A stretch of DNA of 13,666 bases from Candidatus Kerfeldbacteria bacterium (GCA_016217875.1 JACRFN010000074.1:1-13666); one strand, 5' to 3'; counted from the first letter of the stretch, positions 7,506-13,537 are shown. Numbers and translations: made by a program. Notes: generated by a model from the sequence alone, not told the origin.

Positions 7506-8240
7506 ATGATTTACAGTAGCCAGTCGACTCGGCGCCAGGGCAAGAAAGGGTTTACCCTGCTTGAGCTTTTAATCGTTATTGCCATTTTGGCTATTTTAGG
7601 CACGGTGCTGGTATTGGTGTTGAACCCGGCGGAAACGCTTAAAAAGTCGCGCGATACCCAGCGTATCTCCGACATGGCGACCCTTAAGACAGCCTTAGCG
7701 CTTTATACCACGACAATACTGAGTCCTGACTTGGATGCCGGGGCGACTTTTAAGTGTTTGAGTGGGACTGCTACTGATGCCATGATTGCCTACAGCAAGC
7801 CTCAGGCCGGGGCAATTCTCTGTACCGCCGATGTGGTACCGGGGGCCGACGCCTCCACCTCGGCTGATTTCTCAGCGTCTGATTATTGCTACAATGTTGT
7901 GGCAGCCAACTCCACCCTGGTTGATGGTACGGGCTGGTTGCCGGTTAATCTTGGCTCTATAACTGGCGGCTCACCAATTTCTAATATGCCGCTTGACCCA
8001 ACCAATACCATAGCAACTGATACCACCCCAATAATGAGTGATTTAGTATATCGTTACGCTTGTCAGTCGACATCAACTACTAAGTCAACATATATATTTG
8101 AACTCAACGCGCGACTGGAAAGTTCAGCTTATGGTCCGAGTGGGTCTGATGATCGTTCGGCTAAAGATGGCGGCGACAATGACGTTCTCTATGAAGTTGG
8201 TACGAGTGTGAGGCTCCTGGGCAGTGGTACAAATTTCTAG
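7506..8240 (+). CDS. Type IV prepilin, probable major pilin-like subunit
   Basis: A 244-residue type IV pilin/pseudopilin. A short basic leader (RRQGKKG) ends at G15, followed by FTLLELLIVIAIL, so the prepilin peptidase site is G15|F16 with the conserved Glu at mature position 5 (E20). The hydrophobic alpha1-N helix runs to about residue 40, then NPAETLKKSRDTQRISDM leads into the amphipathic helix. The C-terminal globular domain (60-244) is rich in Ser, Thr, Gly and Asp and contains four cysteines, possibly disulfide-bonded. It would be inserted in the inner membrane, processed and assembled by the PilB/PilC encoded downstream. It has its own candidate promoter and a candidate terminator, consistent with expression at a higher level than its neighbours. 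Major-subunit status is inference. Confidence 0.9.
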   Translation: MIYSSQSTRRQGKKGFTLLELLIVIAILAILGTVLVLVLNPAETLKKSRDTQRISDMATLKTALALYTTTILSPDLDAGATFKCLSGTATDAMIAYSKPQAGAILCTADVVPGADASTSADFSASDYCYNVVAANSTLVDGTGWLPVNLGSITGGSPISNMPLDPTNTIATDTTPIMSDLVYRYACQSTSTTKSTYIFELNARLESSAYGPSGSDDRSAKDGGDNDVLYEVGTSVRLLGSGTNF

Positions 8241-8268
8241 CCAGCCGCGTGTAATTTAGGTACACTGC

Positions 8269-8292
8269 AACTGTGGGTTTAAGCTCACAGTT
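8269..8292 (+). terminator. Candidate intrinsic terminator after the pilin gene
   Basis: AACTGTGGGT and GCTCACAGTT-side sequence form a 10-bp stem (two G-U pairs) around a TTAA loop, followed by T-rich GTTTGGTTAATCTTT. It is 28 nt after the pilin stop. The T tract is interrupted, so termination strength is uncertain. Confidence 0.45.
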
Positions 8293-8359
8293 GTTTGGTT
8301 AATCTTTCCTTATCTTAATCTTAATCAAGAGTATGGGTTTGACGAGAAATTCTGGGTTC

Positions 8360-8395
8360 TGCGAGGCTAAGCCTCCTTCAAGGCTTGGCCTCGCA
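8360..8395. other. Strong intergenic hairpin
   Basis: TGCGAGGCTAAGCCT (8360-8374) and AGGCTTGGCCTCGCA (8381-8395) form a 15-bp stem with one G-U pair and a 6-nt CCTTCA loop. No U tract follows, so it is not a standard terminator. It ends 26 nt before the ATG of the membrane protein gene and may be an RNA-stability or processing element, an attenuator, or a protein-binding palindrome. Confidence 0.7.
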
Positions 8396-8421
8396 TCGCA
8401 GGGACTCTTTAATCTTTCTCC

Positions 8422-9051
8422 ATGCTTTTTTCTTTCGTCATTACCAAAACTATAACAATACTAAGCCTGGTGCCGCTGGTCACTGGCGGATTAGTCATTT
8501 TGGCCCTGGCTTTTTATCTTTACCTTAAACACGAGCTGCCTAAGACAAAAATTATTTATTGGCCGGCCGGGGGGTATGGCGCTTTACTCTTAATGCAGTT
8601 GATCATTTATACTTACGCGCAATATATTGCCTGGTTGGAAAATCCGGTTAGCCGTTATCTGCTGCCGCCGTATCAAAGCTTGGATTATTTTGCTGGTTAT
8701 ATCTGGTTTCACTACGGTTTACCTTTGGCAGTGAATTTGGCGGCGGCCGTGGTGTGGTGGGGGATACTTATTATCTTAAAGCGACGCTCTCAAGGGTTGT
8801 GGCTTGATAACTCTGAAGCAGCACTTGGTTTTTTAACTGCCTGGCTGGTGGGTTGGCCGAATATTTTAATGTACTGGGCCATAATGTTCAGCCTGATGGT
8901 TTTGCGGTTAGCTGTAGCTAATATTAAAAAACAAGTTGACTTTAGGCTAGCGGTAACCTGGCCCATGATTATTGCCACTTTGGTTAGTTTGGCGCTGGGA
9001 GGATGGTTGCTGCAAAGCGTGGGTTTGGATGTTTTGAAGGTGGTGGGGTAA
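8422..9051 (+). CDS. Multipass integral membrane protein of unknown function in the pilus locus
   Basis: A 209-residue very hydrophobic protein that I do not recognise. Predicted membrane segments are at about 10-35, 44-70, 95-120, 132-166 (long, possibly two) and 177-198, joined by short basic loops such as LKRRSQ (119-124) and VANIKKQ. Its place between the pilin and pilB suggests a role in pilus biogenesis. The segment DNSEAALGFLTAWLVGWPN loosely recalls part of an A24 prepilin peptidase, but no GxGD motif is present, so I do not call it PilD. The ATG has no Shine-Dalgarno; a strong hairpin lies just upstream. The gap behind it (9052-9169) is filled mostly by two heptamer arrays of different type. 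Confidence 0.75.
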   Translation: MLFSFVITKTITILSLVPLVTGGLVILALAFYLYLKHELPKTKIIYWPAGGYGALLLMQLIIYTYAQYIAWLENPVSRYLLPPYQSLDYFAGYIWFHYGLPLAVNLAAAVVWWGILIILKRRSQGLWLDNSEAALGFLTAWLVGWPNILMYWAIMFSLMVLRLAVANIKKQVDFRLAVTWPMIIATLVSLALGGWLLQSVGLDVLKVVG

Positions 9052-9073
9052 AGTGGTAGAATATAGACGATAT

Positions 9074-9115
9074 TAGCCAATAGCAACTAGCCAATAGCCA
9101 TTAGTATTTAGTAGT
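9074..9115 (+). repeat. Heptamer array 5 (TAGCCAA type)
   Basis: Six consecutive 7-bp units all begin with TAG (TAGCCAA, TAGCAAC, TAGCCAA, then TAGCCAT and two TAGTA-type units). The 14-mer TAGCCAATAGCAAC here is identical to two copies in the left arm of cassette A, about 2 kb upstream. No four-helix-bundle gene is attached to this copy. Confidence 0.85.
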
Positions 9116-9133
9116 TGTTTCGTTGGTCTTAAA

Positions 9134-9168
9134 TTTTGACTTTTGATTTTTGCCTTTTGAATTTTTAT
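9134..9168 (+). repeat. Heptamer array 6 (TTTTGAT type) abutting pilB
   Basis: Five 7-bp units (TTTTGAC, TTTTGAT, then TTTTGCC, TTTTGAA and TTTTTAT) end one base before the pilB ATG at 9170. The array is in inverted orientation relative to array 7 on the other side of pilB: TTTTGATTTTT at 9141-9151 against AAAAATCAAAA at 10884-10894. Confidence 0.85.
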
Positions 9169-9169
9169 C

Positions 9170-10870
9170 ATGCACTTAGCCTCAGACCAATTACAAAAAG
9201 TTTTGGTGGATACCGGTTTAGTGACAACCGAGGATTGGCAAAAAGCCACGACCGAGGCTGGGCGGAGCGGCCAGCAGGTGGTGGATATTTTAATTGGTCA
9301 GGGCACCGTGACTGAGGATTTTGTGGCTGAGACACTAGCTGAGCATTTGGGTTTGCCAGTGGTTGATTTAAAAAAAGTTGAAGCGCCTATTAATTACATG
9401 GAAATACTGCCTGAAAATGTGGCTAAAGGGCGCGGCTTGGTTATTTACGGCGAGCAAGAAGGGGCGCTGCTGGTAGCGATGGAAGATCCGCTTGATTTGC
9501 AAACCGTGGAGTATTTGAAATTTCGCACCGGTAAGCCGGTGCGAGTAGCCTTATCCGCTGCCACCGGACTCAAGTACACTTGGCGCAAATACAAAAAAGA
9601 CATTGGCAAAGAGTTTAAACGTATAATTGAAGAGAATATTGCCAAGACCAAAGCCGCGGGCGGCGACGCGGCCAAGCAAGCCAAAGACATGCCGATCATT
9701 TCCATACTGGACACTATTATCAGCCACGCCGTGGCGCACAATTCCTCTGATATACACATGGAGCCGTGGCAGGAGGAGGTGGTGGTGCGTTTTCGGGTGG
9801 ACGGGATTTTGCAGGACATAATAAGTTTACCCTCGATGGTGCACTCGGCCTTGGTAGCGCGGGTAAAGATTTTATCAAATTTACAAATTGACGAACACTT
9901 CAAACCGCAGGACGGACGTTTTAAATTTAAAACCGAAGACGGCGAAGTGGCGATTCGCGTGTCGGTGATGCCGACTTTTCACGGTGAAAAAGTAGTGCTA
10001 CGGTTGCTGGCCTCCTCGGTGAGGCCCTTGAGCATGAATGAGCTTGGGCTGTCTGACAAAAATATTGCGATTTTGGAAAATAACACGGCTAAAACCCATG
10101 GCCTTATTTTGGTTACCGGCCCCACCGGCAGCGGTAAAACCACCACTCTTTACACCGCCTTACACAAACTTAATACGCCAGCCGTGAATATTTGCACGAT
10201 TGAGGATCCGATTGAATACGATATTCCGCGCATCAACCAAACGCAGGTTAATGTTAAAGCCGGTATTACTTTTGCTGAAGGGCTTAAGTCGTTTTTGCGG
10301 CAAAACCCGAACATTATGATGGTAGGTGAAATACGGGATAAGGAAACTTTGGAAATGGCCATTCATGCCTCACTAACCGGCCACTTGGTACTATCCACTT
10401 TACATACTAATGATGCGGCCTCGGCTGTGCCGCGTTTGCTGGATATGGGAGCCGAGCCGTTCCTATTGGCTTCAACTTTGAACTTAGTGATTGCCCAGCG
10501 GTTGGTGCGTCGGTTATGTCAGAATTGCGTGGTGTCGGAAAAGATCAACAAAGAATTAGTTGGCGTGGTCAAAGAACAATTGGCGCTTAATCCTCATCCG
10601 CACTTTAATGTCAATGATCTAACCATGCGTTTCCGCGGCCAGGGCTGTCCGATTTGCGGCGGGCAGGGCTATGTGGGGCAACTGGGAATTTTTGAACTAT
10701 TGGAAGTTAATAATTCTGTACGTGAACTTATTATGGAACGGACTGATGCGGTTAAACTGCAGGAAATGGCCACCAAAAATGGTATGGAAACTATGTTTGA
10801 GGACGGTTTAACCAAAGTGCAGCGCGGCATTACCACTATGGAAGAGGTGCTGAGGGTGGTGAGAGAATAA
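9170..10870 (+). CDS. pilB: Type IV pilus assembly ATPase PilB
   Basis: A 566-residue GspE/PilB-family hexameric ATPase that powers pilus extension from the cytoplasmic face of the inner membrane. Residues 1-135 form the N-terminal MshEN-like/T2SSE_N domain (GLVT, LAEHLGLPVVDL). The N2 domain includes SSDIHMEP (192-199). The motor core has Walker A GPTGSGKT (317-324), Asp box IEDPIEY (344-350), Walker B-like NIMMVGEIRD (381-390) and His box LVLSTLHTND. A zinc-binding tetracysteine (C450, C453, C493, C496) is complete, typical of extension rather than retraction ATPases. The ATG follows a heptamer array by one base and has no Shine-Dalgarno. pilC would normally follow directly; here a four-helix-bundle cassette separates them. 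Confidence 0.97.
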   Translation: MHLASDQLQKVLVDTGLVTTEDWQKATTEAGRSGQQVVDILIGQGTVTEDFVAETLAEHLGLPVVDLKKVEAPINYMEILPENVAKGRGLVIYGEQEGALLVAMEDPLDLQTVEYLKFRTGKPVRVALSAATGLKYTWRKYKKDIGKEFKRIIEENIAKTKAAGGDAAKQAKDMPIISILDTIISHAVAHNSSDIHMEPWQEEVVVRFRVDGILQDIISLPSMVHSALVARVKILSNLQIDEHFKPQDGRFKFKTEDGEVAIRVSVMPTFHGEKVVLRLLASSVRPLSMNELGLSDKNIAILENNTAKTHGLILVTGPTGSGKTTTLYTALHKLNTPAVNICTIEDPIEYDIPRINQTQVNVKAGITFAEGLKSFLRQNPNIMMVGEIRDKETLEMAIHASLTGHLVLSTLHTNDAASAVPRLLDMGAEPFLLASTLNLVIAQRLVRRLCQNCVVSEKINKELVGVVKEQLALNPHPHFNVNDLTMRFRGQGCPICGGQGYVGQLGIFELLEVNNSVRELIMERTDAVKLQEMATKNGMETMFEDGLTKVQRGITTMEEVLRVVRE

Positions 10871-10871
10871 T

Positions 10872-11300
10872 AATGTAAAATTGAAAAATCAAAATGCAAA
10901 ATGACAAATTAAAATTTAAAAATGATTTTAAGAAAAGGCTTTATAGTTTTGTACTTAGGCTTCTTAGGTATATAAACAAACTCACTCGTGGTCCAGTTAA
11001 CGACGTGATGGGTAAACAGTTAATCAGAAGTGGTACAAGCGTTTTAGCTAACTACATCGAAGCTAATTCAGCCAGCTCCAAAAAGGACTTTATCAACTTC
11101 TTTACTCACTCCCTTAAATCAGCCAATGAGTCCAAGGTTTGGCTAGCGCTTTTAAGGGATACGGCCATAGGCGACACTAAAGAATTAAATTGGTTGTTAA
11201 AAGAGCTTACTGAAATTGCTAACATTTTGGCCACAAGTATCTTGACCCTTAAAGGTAAAAAATAATTTTGATTTTTGATATTTACATTTTACATTTACTA
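10872..11300 (+). mobile_element. IVS-like cassette B: four-helix-bundle gene between nested inverted heptamer arrays
   Basis: The left array at 10875-10923 is seven 7-bp units and runs into the gene; the right array at 11266-11300 is five units (TTTTGAT twice, then TTTACA types) and begins right after the stop codon. Two words pair in nested order: AATGTAAAAT (10872-10881) with ATTTTACATT (11286-11295), and AAAAATCAAAAT (10884-10895) with ATTTTGATTTTT (11265-11276). A long imperfect stem enclosing the gene is therefore possible. It splits pilB from pilC. Mobility is inference. Confidence 0.55.
10894..11265 (+). CDS. Four-helix-bundle protein (23S rRNA IVS-encoded protein family), divergent subtype
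   Basis: A 123-residue basic helical protein of the four-helix-bundle/IVS family, but from a different branch than the other two in the window. The family signature here is GKQLIRSGTSVLANYIEANS followed by SSKKDFINFF and SANESKVWLALLRDT. The first ten codons (MQNDKLKFKN) are encoded by the left heptamer array, so the N-terminus is effectively repeat-derived. The start is supported because the first helix (FKKRLYSFVLRLLRYI) aligns with the usual N-terminal helix of the family. No Shine-Dalgarno is visible. It lies between pilB and pilC, 23 nt after one and 37 nt before the other, and has no evident part in piliation. Confidence 0.9.
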   Translation: MQNDKLKFKNDFKKRLYSFVLRLLRYINKLTRGPVNDVMGKQLIRSGTSVLANYIEANSASSKKDFINFFTHSLKSANESKVWLALLRDTAIGDTKELNWLLKELTEIANILATSILTLKGKK

Positions 11301-11302
11301 CT

Positions 11303-11764
11303 GTGCCTACTTTCTCTTACACCGCCGCCCATAACGATGGCTCGCTCATAACGGGCGAATTAGAAACCGCCGATCGGCAGTCGGTGGTAGATTATTTGCA
11401 GCGGCAAAATTTGCTGGTGGTGGCCATTGAAGAACAAAAAGGCGCGCAGCAGGCCCTGCAGCGTTTGGTGTTTGGCAGTTTTAGCGCTACGGACAGAATT
11501 ATGATGACCAAACATTTGTCCACCATGATAAAGTCAGGCCTGTCGCTTAAAGAGGCGGTGGATATTTTGTTGGGTGACGCCGAAAAGCCGATTGTTAAAA
11601 AAGTTTTAACCGAAGCCAAGTTCAATCTGGAAAAAGGCCAGCCATTGTCCGTGACTTTTGCCAATTATCCCAAATATTTTTCCAAAGTATTTGTTAGTCT
11701 AATCAGGGCCGGGGAGAGCTCTGGCACGTTGGAAAAGTCGCTGGATCATTTGGGCGACCAGTAG
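11303..11764 (+). CDS. pilC: Type IV pilus inner-membrane protein PilC, N-terminal part (gene interrupted)
   Basis: This is the first 153 residues of PilC/GspF, the inner-membrane platform protein that contacts PilB. It starts at GTG 11303 (MPTFSYTA, the standard N-terminus) two bases after a heptamer array. The first T2SSF cytoplasmic domain is recognisable from about residue 66 (MTKHLSTMIKSGLSLKEAVDIL) to IRAGESSGTLEKSLDHLGDQ. A TAG at 11762-11764 then ends the frame, yet the same frame continues immediately with TKEHELVRKVRAAMVYP, normal PilC sequence. In homologs a residue such as Leu stands here, so one base change (TTG or CAG to TAG) would explain it. The fragment lacks every membrane segment. 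It is either a disrupted gene, a sequencing error, or a readthrough site. Confidence 0.9.
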   Translation: MPTFSYTAAHNDGSLITGELETADRQSVVDYLQRQNLLVVAIEEQKGAQQALQRLVFGSFSATDRIMMTKHLSTMIKSGLSLKEAVDILLGDAEKPIVKKVLTEAKFNLEKGQPLSVTFANYPKYFSKVFVSLIRAGESSGTLEKSLDHLGDQ

Positions 11765-11782
11765 ACCAAAGAACATGAACTA

Positions 11783-12514
11783 GTGCGTAAGGTGCGAGCG
11801 GCCATGGTTTACCCCATGGTATTGCTGTTTGGCAGCGTGGCGGTGGTAGTGCTGCTGTTAACCGTGGTGGTGCCGCGTTTAACCAAATTTTTTGCCCAAA
11901 CCGGCTATGAATTGCCGGTTATTACGCGTTTTCTTATAGCTTTGAGCAAGTTTTTAACCGCCTATCCGATTTTAACCGTGGCCGGCGCGGGATTGTTTGC
12001 TTGGCTGGTCTGGGCGGCTTTTAAAACCAGGCGCGGGAAAAATATTCTTTTTACCATAGCCTCTCGGTTACCTTTATCGTCCAAGTTAATTCATCGTCTA
12101 AGCGTGACCCGTTTTGCTCGTACGCTGGGCACGCTGATGACAGCCGGGCTGGACATATTGACCGCTTTACAAATCACAGCTGAGGCAGTAGGGGAATCGC
12201 GTTACCAAAGAGTCTTGTTGCAAGCCCATACCGAAATTAGTCGTGGCGTGTCGTTGAATAATGTGCTACGCTCGCGGCCGGATCTGTTTCCGCATTTGGT
12301 GGTGAGCATGGTGAGCGTGGGTGAAAAAACCGGTAATTTGGATAACGTACTAAAAACCCTGGCTGATTTTTACGAGGAAGAAGTTGACGACACTCTTAAG
12401 TCGCTCGTGTCTTTGCTCGAGCCCTTAATGCTGGTGATAATGGGCGTGGTGGTGGGCGGTATCGCGCTGGCTATTATTTTGCCTATTTATCAGTCGGTGG
12501 GAAATATAAGATAA
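11783..12514 (+). CDS. pilC: PilC, C-terminal part, in frame with the upstream fragment
   Basis: This is the remaining three fifths of PilC. GTG 11783 is the first plausible start after the internal TAG, but the frame is continuous from 11765, so it is better read as one 403-codon gene (11303-12514), a normal length for PilC, with codon 154 changed to TAG. The part holds the first membrane segment (MVYPMVLLFGSVAVVVLLL, residues 8-26), a second at about 60-80, the second T2SSF domain (FARTLGTLMTAGLDILTAL to SVGEKTGNLDNVL) and a C-terminal membrane helix (212-236). No frameshift or other lesion is seen, arguing that the nonsense change is recent or artefactual. No good ribosome site precedes the GTG. 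Confidence 0.88.
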   Translation: MRKVRAAMVYPMVLLFGSVAVVVLLLTVVVPRLTKFFAQTGYELPVITRFLIALSKFLTAYPILTVAGAGLFAWLVWAAFKTRRGKNILFTIASRLPLSSKLIHRLSVTRFARTLGTLMTAGLDILTALQITAEAVGESRYQRVLLQAHTEISRGVSLNNVLRSRPDLFPHLVVSMVSVGEKTGNLDNVLKTLADFYEEEVDDTLKSLVSLLEPLMLVIMGVVVGGIALAIILPIYQSVGNIR

Positions 12515-12515
12515 G

Positions 12516-12941
12516 GTTTTCGTTCCTCGCTACTAGTTCCTCGCCAATCGTATGAAGTCTTACCGCGAACTAGATGTTTGGAAACTGAGTTGCGAATTAG
12601 TATTGGAAATTTACAGACTAACAGCCAAGTTTCCTACTACTGATCAATATGAATTGACCTCGCAGATGAGGCGAGCGGCAATTTCTATCCCCTCGAATAT
12701 TGCGGAAGGTTTTAGTCGACGATCACCGGCCGATAATCATAATTTTATACGCATAGCTTTTGGCTCCGGGGCAGAACTTGAGACACAACTTTATTTAGCG
12801 GAACAACTTAAATTTGTCAGTGCGGATGAGTTAGTTGTGGCTAGAGGATTGTTAGATAGAGTTATGATGATGCTTAATAAGCTAGGACAAAGTCTTTCAA
12901 CTGTTCGTACGAGTAGCGAGTAGCGAGGAACGAGTAGCGTT
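12516..12941 (+). mobile_element. IVS-like cassette C: four-helix-bundle gene between inverted heptamer arrays
   Basis: The left array at 12516-12550 has five units (GTTTTCG, TTCCTCG, CTACTAG types); the right array at 12907-12941 has five units (TAGCGAG twice, GAACGAG, TAGCGTT). TCGTTCCTCGCTACT (12520-12534) and AGTAGCGAGGAACGA (12919-12933) are a perfect 15-bp inverted repeat. The arrays fill the space from one base after the pilC stop to one base before the four-helix-bundle ATG, and from within that gene's end to the very base before the next ATG. Confidence 0.55.
12552..12923 (+). CDS. Four-helix-bundle protein (23S rRNA IVS-encoded protein family)
   Basis: A 123-residue helical protein, close paralog of the gene at 7037 (about two thirds of residues identical by eye, including QMRRAA, SIPSNIAEG, SGAELETQ). 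The N-terminus is SYRELDVWKLSCELV. The last six residues (VRTSSE) and the TAG stop are encoded by the right-hand heptamer array, replacing whatever the original C-terminus was; the other paralog ends earlier. No Shine-Dalgarno is present: a heptamer array ends one base before the ATG. It lies between pilC and the FimT-like gene. Function unknown; involvement in pili is not implied. The paralogs carry different array families, so array sequence and protein do not co-vary strictly. Confidence 0.92.
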   Translation: MKSYRELDVWKLSCELVLEIYRLTAKFPTTDQYELTSQMRRAAISIPSNIAEGFSRRSPADNHNFIRIAFGSGAELETQLYLAEQLKFVSADELVVARGLLDRVMMMLNKLGQSLSTVRTSSE

Positions 12942-13445
12942 ATGTTTTTTAAATTACATCATCCTCGTGGCTTCAGCTTAGTGGAGATTTTACTCGCCAT
13001 CGCCATCTTGGCCATTTTGGCTAGCATGGGTTTTATAATGTTTGGCGGGTATCAGCGTCGGACAGAGCTTGATACTTCAGCGCGACAAATAGCAGCTATC
13101 TTGCGCCGGGCTCAAGGCAAGGCGGTCAGCGGTGAAAATGACAAGCCATGGGGCGTGCGTTTTAATGTCGACCCTACCAACTCTTATGTGTTGTATCGCG
13201 ATGACGGTTCGGGTTACGCGGCCGCCACCCAAAAAGAAACTCTTAGTTTGGGCGGTTATGTAAAAATTGCGGCCGTTACTATTCAAGGCGCGGGCAACGA
13301 AGTGTTGTTTCAAAAACGTACTGGTACCACTACTACTTACGGTTCAGGCTCGGGTGGAATAGCTGTCCGGCTGGAAGATATAGCCGATAGTTCCAAGTTT
13401 AAAAATATTATTGTCACGGCTCAAGGCAAAATAGACGTGGAATAG
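12942..13445 (+). CDS. FimT/GspH-like minor prepilin
   Basis: A 167-residue prepilin. The leader MFFKLHHPRG ends at G10, then FSLVEILLAIAILAILASMG, with Glu at mature position 5 (E15) and a hydrophobic helix to about residue 32. The spacing after the helix (RRTELDTSARQIAAILRRAQGKAVSG) and the WGVRF/YVLYRDD strands match FimT/GspH-type minor pseudopilins, which prime pilus assembly or sit at the tip. The later part has a Thr/Gly/Ser-rich loop (RTGTTTTYGSGSGG) and a beta-rich end (FKNIIVTAQGKIDVE). The ATG directly abuts the last base of a heptamer array and no Shine-Dalgarno is present. It lies 18 nt after the four-helix-bundle stop. Subfamily name is a judgement from the N-terminus and length. 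Confidence 0.85.
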   Translation: MFFKLHHPRGFSLVEILLAIAILAILASMGFIMFGGYQRRTELDTSARQIAAILRRAQGKAVSGENDKPWGVRFNVDPTNSYVLYRDDGSGYAAATQKETLSLGGYVKIAAVTIQGAGNEVLFQKRTGTTTTYGSGSGGIAVRLEDIADSSKFKNIIVTAQGKIDVE

Positions 13446-13448
13446 GTA

Positions 13449-13483
13449 TTCGACGCTATTCGTTCCTCGCTATTCGCTACTAG
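13449..13483 (+). repeat. Heptamer array 11 (TTCCTCG type)
   Basis: Units CTATTCG, TTCCTCG, CTATTCG and CTACTAG (13456-13483), with a less regular TTCGACG before them. It has the same orientation as the left arm of cassette C and inverted orientation to its right arm, so the FimT-like gene is also enclosed between inverted arrays. It begins 4 nt after the FimT-like stop. Confidence 0.8.
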
Positions 13484-13508
13484 TATATAAAAAAGTGGGT
13501 TTGTGTGG

Positions 13509-13537
13509 TTGTCAGGAGGCTAAAAATCTGCTATAAT
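13509..13537 (+). promoter_or_regulatory. Strong sigma70-type promoter for the last prepilin gene
   Basis: TTGTCA (13509-13514, five of six consensus bases), 17-bp spacer, TATAAT (13532-13537). The ATG at 13544 lies six bases after the -10, exactly where transcription should start, implying a leaderless mRNA. This is the best promoter match in the window. Confidence 0.7.

Noticed and set aside
8249..8265. Small GTGTA/TACAC stem after the pilin gene
   Set aside because: A five-base AT-rich stem is too weak to support as a separate feature.
8422..9051. Prepilin peptidase PilD
   Set aside because: The GxGD active-site motif and the cytoplasmic cysteine motif are absent, and the resemblance is limited to one hydrophobic stretch.
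11303..12514. TAG reassigned to a sense codon
   Set aside because: Several intact genes here end correctly at TAG, so general reassignment does not fit; a local event or error is more likely.
7037..12923. Diversity-generating retroelement (Avd-like accessory genes)
   Set aside because: These proteins are sometimes labelled bAvd, but there is no reverse transcriptase, template/variable repeat pair or C-type lectin target in the window.
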